Positions 57,364 through 64,000 of a DNA stretch of 64,000 bases are shown here, in pieces. Where the stretch lies: positions 94,936,693 to 95,000,692 of the forward strand of contig NC_092045.1 in the NCBI RefSeq assembly GCF_003086295.3, written 5' to 3'. Made by a program: the position numbers and the translations under genes. Origin of the DNA: Arachis hypogaea (Eukaryota; Streptophyta; Magnoliopsida; Fabales; Fabaceae). Numbering within the stretch: position 1 is the stretch's first letter; every line of letters begins with the position of its first letter. The notes under the pieces are model-generated. The model was not told the DNA's origin. It searched no databases and saw only the letters and a program-made list of their open reading frames with translations.

Positions 57364-58530
57364 TCAAAAGTTAATGATGTCATCATCCATAATAGCAGGC
57401 CTAAGGATCATTTGCTCACCGGTATCAACCACCATTTTTGAAGGAGATAGGTCATCAATCTGGTAAGGTTCCTGATCCTCTGTCCTATCATTAGACTCGA
57501 TGTGGCCTCTTGGCTTAGTCTTAACCACAACTACCGAATTAGACTTACATAAATCCGGATAAGACAAATAGTATACTATATTGTATTTTGAGGTAGAATA
57601 AAAGGATTATAGTGCCTATATTTCCTAGTTATGTTAACTTCAGTGATATCATAGTCCTTGTACTTTCGTGTTCCTTATCATGAACTTGGATCATAATATT
57701 CACACTTAAACACGCACTCCTTGTACGTAGTGCGACAAAAATACTCTAATTCAATTATGTTGTGCAACACATCAAAACAATCAGAATGAACCCTGCCTAA
57801 ATCCCTAAGAACACAAACTCTGGTGTTATCTATTTTCTTTCCAATTGACTACTGTAAGGTACAAAATTGATATCCATTAATATTGTATATTGGGTAGCTA
57901 GTGCCCTTATTCATTGGGCCCTAACTAAATACAAATAGTTCCGAATATGTTGTGTTAGTTAGCTGCATGCTGACGTATTTTTTGAACCAACGTGGAAAAT
58001 TGTTCAATGAGGTATTAGAATTCACCTCTTGGAATAACCTATATGATTCATCATAGGATAAAAAAGTTTTAATTATATTAAGAACTTAGTTTTTTACTAA
58101 TTGCTGTATTTACAAAGACTTAAAAACCTCACATAAGGTAGGGTAAAATTTGGTCACAGTTAAATAATACATGTAGATGTGCGGCATTGATTTTTTTCTG
58201 CTCTCACCAGTAGTCACTGCCCACACCCATTGCAGCTCCTTCTGGAAAAAAGATTGGGTATGTTGTTCTACTTGACAAGTATTCTCCCTTTTCATTGTTC
58301 TTTGAAACTCTTGTTCTACGTGATTCAACATGAGACTGAAAATAGAACGAGCAAAATACGGTTGTTCCTTAGCTAGGAATGCTTCATAGATGCTGCCCTC
58401 AATCTGAGCTCTGTTCTTGATGGTGTGCTTGAATGAACCAATCATCCTCTCAAATGGGTATATCCACCGAAATTGGAATGGCCCACATAGTATTACTTCG
58501 TACGGTTGGTGGACTACTAAGTATTCCATA
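57364..58530 (-). pseudogene. CACTA (TNP2-like) transposase, C-terminal part
   Basis: On the minus strand from 58529: FQFRWIYPFERMIGSFKHTI and NRAQIEGSIYEAFLAKE, the DUF4218 block of TNP2/En-Spm transposases. Then, through frameshifts, comes a DUF4216-like segment near 57580-57720, and the tail (VVVVKTKPRGHIESNDR...) to a stop at 57364. The protein would cut and paste CACTA ends; this copy has stops and frameshifts. A hAT-like insertion splits it at 58531. Its relation to the CACTA at 3646-18621 is unclear; it is on the other strand. Confidence 0.85.
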
Positions 58531-60489
58531 CAAGGTTCTAAAAACCAGACCGGTTATCGAATCGCTCTAACTACTAGTTCACTGGTTTATTGGTCTAACC
58601 GTTTCAACTGTGGTTTAACAAAAAAACCGTTTTATAATAAAATAATTTTAAAATTATAAATAAACATCCTAAAAAATACAAACATCAAAATATTATTCAA
58701 ACTTTAATGGAATTATGTATATCATTTGATGACTAAGATTAAATTATTATTGCATAATGACATGATACTCATAATTTATATGAAAAAATAAGATAGTAAA
58801 TCAAAAACAAAATTTTTCACCATATCACTATTTAAAAACTGATATATCCACCTTAAACTAAGACAAATAAATTAATTTGAGAATTACGACAGTCATAATG
58901 CAACATAATTTGTGAAGCTACACACAAAACTCAATCTTAAGACTTAAATAAAAGGGTGCTTATAGAACATAATTCATATTTTCTAGCACAAGTATAAACA
59001 TCCTAAAATATAGCAGCATGGCAGAACAATCATCCTATATAAAAATCACAACACAAAATAGCAGCATACCAGAACAATCATCCTAATCAATAATCAATCA
59101 ATCATTCAATTTAAGCACAATTAAGTCACAAAACACAAAAGAACGACACATCACTATATATAAAAATCACAAAACACAAAACAGCAACACAACAAAATAT
59201 CCTTAGCTAATCAATAATCAATTAATCATTCAATCTAAGCACAATTAAGTCATTAAGACAGTCACAATTTAAGTAGAATTGAGTCACAACACAAAACAAA
59301 AAACAGAAGCACAATTTTAATAAAGATTAACAAGATTAACCAGTGAACTAAATCAACTGAATCAGCACAATTTAAACAAAGATTAACCAGCAAAATAAAT
59401 CAACTAATCATTCAATGATTCAATCCAAAACAAGAAAATAAAGTATAATACAGAAAGATTCTCGCGAGAGAGATTCAACCACTGCAACTGCTTCAATTCT
59501 CCAAGTAGTCTTGACATCGTTCCATTCAACAAATTTCCACTAAGATCAAGAGAATAGAGAGCTCCGTATGACTTGAAGTCAGAGGGGATGCTTCCTTCTA
59601 GTTTGTTGTTGCTCAAGTTCAATTCTAACAAGTTAGGTAACTGAACAACTTCAGCAAGGATCAAATCAAGAATATCATAATCAAATCAATCAATTAATAA
59701 AACTAAAGCATATCAAAATCAATATTCAAGATTATCCATATTCCACAATCCTAAATCATATTAATGACTAATCATAACAACAATTGAAGAAACAACATGA
59801 AAAATCATAGATTAACTAACCAATTAAAAGTTTAAAACAACAATTACAGTTAAAAAACTTTCTAAAGAGAGCAGAGGTTGTAGTATCATTGTGAAAAATC
59901 CAACTCGACTGGGCTTAGTCAAGAGGGAAGATGAATGTACTTTCCTGCTCAATCAATTAAGGAACGAACTAGATCCTTCAAGACAGAACACAGAGTGGGA
60001 CAAGGAGCACGATGGTGGGGCTGACGCGGTGGAACAAAGGCGGCATGGCAAAACAGTGGCTATGCAATGGAGGAACGAGGCGAGACTAGTTGTAGCAGCG
60101 ACGGTGGCTTCAAAGTTCGAACAACGGTGAAGACAACCGGCTTCAAGAAAGGTGGTGGGCGGCGGTGACATGGCGGTGGATGGATGGAGCAGGTGTGGGA
60201 GTGAGGCAGGAGCTCAAGTTGGATAGGAAGGAAGAGGAGTGTCGCATGAGTGAGAGAGTGGTAGAGTGCTTCGTTTGGACTTTGGTGAAGAGGTTCATGT
60301 TCACAGAGTTAGGGTTTCCCACAACTAAAACGACGACATTTGCTTCGTAATTCAAAAAGTCGGCCGGTTTGACGGTTCAATAGTGGTTCTAAAAATTGGC
60401 GGTTTTAACTTCTGACCAATCTATTTTTTATAGCAGTTCACAATTTGACCAGTTTGACCGTCTGATCCGAACTGATTTTCAGAACCTTG
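58531..60489. mobile_element. hAT-like non-autonomous element (1959 bp)
   Basis: The ends are CAAGGTTCTAAAAACCAG and the inverted CAAGGTTCTGAAAATCAG. The flanks are ATTCCATA (58523-58530) and GTTCCATA (60490-60497), an 8-bp duplication with one mismatch. It sits exactly within a transposase frame that is continuous on both sides. No transposase is inside. It is AT-rich (58650-59450) with a captured LRR fragment and a GC-rich part (59950-60350) without a recognised gene. Confidence 0.8.
59451..59664 (-). pseudogene. Captured LRR receptor-kinase fragment
   Basis: About 70 residues hold three plant-type leucine-rich repeats: LPNLLELNLSNNKLEGSIP, then ALYSLDLSGNLLNGTM, then LKQLQWLNLSRENLS. The spacing LxxLxLSxNxLxGxIP is that of extracellular LRRs of receptor-like kinases (subfamily XII/XI style, MIK2-like by memory). 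There is no signal peptide, membrane segment or kinase. It lies wholly inside the hAT-like element, so it is a transduplicated gene piece rather than a resident gene. Confidence 0.85.
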
Positions 60490-60865
60490 GTTCCATAACA
60501 TCAAAAAAGGAGGGAGGGAATATCCTCTCTAGCTTACAAATTATGATGGGAATATTTTTGTGCAACACTGTGAGATCATTAACGCTACGTTTCGTAGTGC
60601 ATAACTCCCTAAAGAAGTCACATATTTCTGTAATGGGTTTCCAGATGTTCATTGGAAGATTTTTGAACGCGACAGGAAGAAAAGACTCCATGAAAACATG
60701 AATATTATGACTCTTTACCCAGCAAGCCTACCCTGTGACACGTTTACACACCTGCCCAAATTAGACGCGTAACCATCAAGAAACCTTAATCCTCTAATCC
60801 AATTACAAACATTTTGTCTCTGCTCCTTTGTTAGAGCGAACACCACCTTTAGTTTAGCCCACCGT
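60490..60865 (-). pseudogene. CACTA (TNP2-like) transposase, N-terminal side of the split domain
   Basis: On the minus strand: FALTKEQRQNVCNWIRGLRF, then LDGYASNLGRCVNVSQGRL, a 1-base frameshift near 60720, then MESFLPVAFKNLPMN and ICKLERIFPPSFFDVM. These are the blocks that directly precede those at 58110-58529 in TNP2 proteins. It is degenerate and interrupted by the hAT-like element. Confidence 0.87.
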
Positions 60866-61000
60866 CCGATTTTGGGCCAAAATCTTTAAAATTAGTGTCA
60901 AAATTTGTATTTTAAATATTTTTACCTCCTTAGATTATAAAAATTTAATTTTTTTAATTTTTTAAATAATATTTAATTTATTAGTTAAATATGTATTAAT
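60866..61000. repeat. Fragment of a G/B-type LTR
   Basis: 'tttagcccaccgtccg' followed by 'gggccaaaatctttaaaattag' and 'atttttacctcctta' matches the G LTR at 49675-49760 and the B LTR at 7250-7320, but is more diverged. The transposase ends here. Confidence 0.6.
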
Positions 61001-61840
61001 TTTACAAGGTTTACATGTGGGGCTCACCAAGTAAGTAGAAAATTGCACTAGACTTTGCATTGACAATTATTATATTGCACAACAATGATTAAAGATTGCA
61101 TCAAGTTCGTTCAAAACTATAATCAATGTTAAAGGCATGCTCCTATTCAGCACGTACCTGCATCAGGCTTACCTTGACTACAGACTAAGGGACTATTTTT
61201 ACTGGTCGACAGATAAAAGGATATGCTGAATCACGAAGTATTAAAATCATACATTCGACTTCTTATTATGCGCAAGCTAATGGTCAAGTCGAGACAGTAA
61301 AAAAATCATAATAAATTTAATTAAAAAAACACATAGGGAGGTAGCCTTGGAATTGGCACAATACACTGAGTCAGGTGTTATGGGCTTACAGATGCTCTCT
61401 AAGAGAATCAATTAAGTCGACACCTTATGAATTAGTATATGGTCATAAGGATGTGCTACCATTGGAAATAAACTTGCAAAATATAAGAGTAGCAAGGCAA
61501 AATGATTTACCAGTCGAACAATATTGGTCAAGCATAATGGATGAATTAGATGAATTAGACCAAGTTCGACTAATAGCATTAGATAGAATGATCAAATAAA
61601 AAGAAATAATAGCTAAGTCATACAATCGAAGGGTAAAGAGTAAAAACTTTGCAGTTAATGACTTAGTTTTAAAATTGGTACTTTCGACTGAGCAGGTAAA
61701 AGGGAAATGGTCTGCTTTATGGGAAGGACCTTTCAAGATAGAAAAGGTGTTTGATGACGATGCATATGGAATACAAGATATAACCAGTAATCAAAGTATG
61801 CATATAAACGATAAATAACTCAAAGGATACTATTGTGATT
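61001..61840 (+). pseudogene. Tat-lineage integrase fragment
   Basis: A plus frame holds SYYAQANGQVETVKKS (with the catalytic Glu), LWAYRCSLRESIKSTPYELVYG, LPLEINLQNIRVARQNDLP, then after a TAA near 61600 KSYNRRVKSKNF and GKWSALWEGPFKIEKVFDDD. This is the end of the core and the C-terminal domain of Tat-branch Ty3/gypsy integrase. The first two catalytic Asp are absent or unreadable. Several stops are present. No RT lies upstream. Confidence 0.85.
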
Positions 61841-61911
61841 GCTAGAGCCAAAGCAGTCGAAAGTCACATGACAAGTTCAAATTCTAAAAAGAAATGAATA
61901 AGAATAAAGCC

Positions 61912-62749
61912 CTAAACATCAGCTTCAAATCCTCCTAGCGTCAACCAAAGTTTATGGTTTTTGGACTGCTGCATCTCTGGCACTAGTTGCTCGAGTGAGT
62001 GCTTCGACCAGATCCCCTCTGCCTGTAATATCGGTAGTATGAGCTTGCTCAATCTTTGAATTTGAATGGAAAGAGTGGCATTAGTTGCTACAACCTTGTT
62101 TTTATTAGATTTCACGATAGCCAACTCTTTTTCTAAAGTTGCGATGTTCGATGCCAATTGTTGCTCTTTTGTTTGACCTTCTAACAAAACTTCAGCAATC
62201 TGGGACTTAGCTTTCTCACATTTTTCAATTGTGTGTCATGATTTGCTAAAGCCTCGATCGATTGGTTTAGCTCATCATCAGCATCTTAAATTTTGGATAG
62301 ATGAACATAAACCTCTTCGATAAAGGAACTTAAAGCTGAATGAGTATTAGAAGGAACGTGGGGACTAAGAAAAGCAAGAGCATTGATAAGTCTAACCTTC
62401 AAATTGGCATCATTATTAATATCCTCTAGAGGTTGATTCAGACAGTTGAGGATGATGTTGACTTGTTCGACGACCTGAGGATCTAGGCCCATAGGAGCAG
62501 GAGAAGTAACTTCCTTTGTGACTTCCTTTTCTTTGAGTGGTTCATCAGGGATCGACTCTTCAACATGTGGAATGGTATCACTCAATTCTGGACTTGAAGA
62601 TACCACTTTAGTCCCTTCAGAAGAATATACATGTCGAGCTTCAGATAGGATGTTCTCCAAGTCAAAGTCAATGTCATCAAAGTTTAAATCCCTAACTTCT
62701 AGAGGAGGAATAGTGAAAGGTGCTTCTAGATCCTGATCGATAGATTTCT
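61912..62749 (-). pseudogene. Antisense ORF downstream of Tat integrase, coiled coil and acidic parts
   Basis: On the minus strand one frame (62749-62286) reads LEAPFTIPPLEVRDLNFDDI and an acidic/hydroxyl segment, then LNQPLEDINNDANLKVRLIN. After a stop and a frameshift near 62210 a second block (62187-61912) is a heptad-rich coil (LASNIATLEKELAIVKSNKN). I do not recognise a domain. Tat-lineage elements are known to carry extra ORFs downstream of pol, some antisense; position and strand fit. It is broken by at least one stop and one frameshift. Confidence 0.55.
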
Positions 62750-64000
62750 ATGTCAATGGTTGAATATGAGAAACCATAGTTGCTGTAGTTGTCGATCCCG
62801 ACCCATGAGCAGGACCAGACTCTTGTGAGTTTCAGTGCCACTTGGAAGAGAGTTGTAACTTTCCTGGAAAGAAAAATAAGTCAAATAGCAAATAATGATT
62901 GACTCGACGAAGTCGATCAATAAAGAACGTACCAGAGGAGAAGTCGTCAAAGTATATGAAGCAGCAGTTGAGGGTAGATTCTGAGTTAGAATCGGAACAT
63001 AGATCAATAGAGGCTAAAGAATTTCTGTTTTAACATGAATAGGTTGATCGATCTCTGGGTTAGAGGGAGCAACATCAACAATTTGAGAAGAAGTCTCTTT
63101 CTGGGATTGCTTCGACTGAGGTTACCTCGACTACAAAATAATTATCATAAGAAAGACAAGTACATGGTGAAAAAAGTTGCAAAAATAATGATCAAGCATG
63201 TACCTTGGAAGAAGTAGTGGGCCGACTCTTCTTTGGTAGTTCAGTGATCATTAAGATGTCAATGGGACTATGTTTCTTTGAAGTGAGGGTCGCACCCTTT
63301 GAGCTACCTCTTCCTTGACCACCAGAGCCTGATTTGGCTTTTGGTGGAGCAGTATCTTTTTCCAAATCCTAGTGTCTTCAACTGGAGGAGAGTTCGTAGT
63401 AATTCCAGTAATGGTAGTGGGTCGAGCAACTGCATTGAAAGAAGTTAAAATAAGGGATTTTGAAAAGAATAATCAATCCAAGAGAGTATGAAGTACCTGG
63501 AGGATATCTAAGGATCCTCGTCCGACCACTCACCACATGATGAGTGTCTCAATCGTATTCAAGATTAATCGAAGTTACTCTACATGTCCTTGGATCGTTT
63601 TTTTTTTAAGTTCATAAATTACCCCTAAAGATCCTTTAGGAGGGTCAGAAAGTCCATCTACAAGGCCAAAAGAGGCATGGGAAAAAGAAAAAAAATTTGA
63701 AAAGACGCATAAAAGATTCTCTTTTGGCCAAAATATCTTTAGCGTGAGCTTTGAAAAAAGGTCGAGATGCTTGTTAAAATGTGCCTCTTTCTTCTTTTTC
63801 CATACCTCTAAAGCCTCATTAAAGACCCATTTTACCTTCCTAAAGTGTCACTTAACTTAATAGTATTTCTCAAACTTCATGATTTTAGTGATGTGTTTAT
63901 CTCTGGTTTTCTTCAATGCAATGGCAGTCTGCACAATAGTAGGAAGGACCAAATTAGCAAAAGCATGGTCGATAAATGCACAATGTGAGTAAAAATACTT
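62750..64000 (-). pseudogene. Further exons or frames of the antisense ORF, degraded
   Basis: Minus-strand pieces can be read: a segment at 62753-63007, and one near 63570-63660 (GVIYELKKKTIQGHVE) followed by further frames to the window end. Codon-like structure is visible but frames shift often, and intron limits were not determined. It runs off the window edge. Confidence 0.35.

Noticed and set aside
59451..59664. Resident receptor-kinase gene
   Set aside because: There are only three repeats, no signal peptide, membrane or kinase part, and the piece lies between the ends of a transposon.
59891..60355. Small genes in the GC-rich part of the hAT-like element
   Set aside because: Overlapping frames on both strands with no domain; composition suggests captured or terminal sequence, but no donor can be named.

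Overview
This window looks like plant nuclear intergenic heterochromatin, most likely from peanut or another Arachis species. The recurring LTR start TGATGAGCGGATAATTTATA and the gag-only element types match Arachis repeats as I remember them; no search was run. I see no intact host gene, rRNA, functional tRNA or CRISPR. Almost every kilobase belongs to a transposable element, and the elements are nested inside one another.

Layout. 1-1924: 3' tail and 3' LTR of a plus-strand element, sitting in a minus-strand element (leader, tRNA-Asp primer site and 5' LTR, 1925-3645). That element sits in a CACTA DNA transposon whose right end is at 18621. The same CACTA copy also carries element B (3997-16585), a minus-strand Ty3/gypsy chromovirus-like element whose insertion splits an open frame; its 5' LTR was hit by a further element now reduced to a solo LTR (12737-14417). 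The CACTA itself lies in an LTR of element D (18622-19014, with degraded gag region 20498-21598). A second LTR of that family at 38635-39966 may be D's other LTR.

21683-38634: a foreign LTR fragment, an Athila-like pol pseudogene (22321-25339), a truncated LTR, then a minus-strand element F (gag and 5' LTR 37124-38634). The complete element A (26733-36417) inserted into F's gag. A has 1788-bp LTRs, a perfect 5-bp target duplication and one 772-codon gag-protease frame, but no pol.

39967-45396: worn Tat-like remnants with a gag piece and a duplicated integrase tail. 45397-57187: element G, with 4.6-kb LTRs and a gag-only minus-strand frame, inserted in another open frame. 57188-60865: CACTA transposase pseudogene (minus), interrupted by a 1.96-kb hAT-like element carrying an LRR receptor fragment. 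60866-64000: LTR scrap, Tat-lineage integrase (plus) and degraded reverse-strand frames.

How it fits together. The two youngest complete elements (A and G, LTRs about 99.5% identical by eye) lack pol, so autonomous partners must have moved them in trans. Elements A and D and the Athila-like pol share a 3' module: end of ORF, short covarying hairpin, cluster of CpG-rich palindromes. A and D continue this with the AAGTTTGGTG motif and the LTR. A also carries what looks like the 5' half of a tRNA-Asn. These shared cis elements are the most interesting content here.
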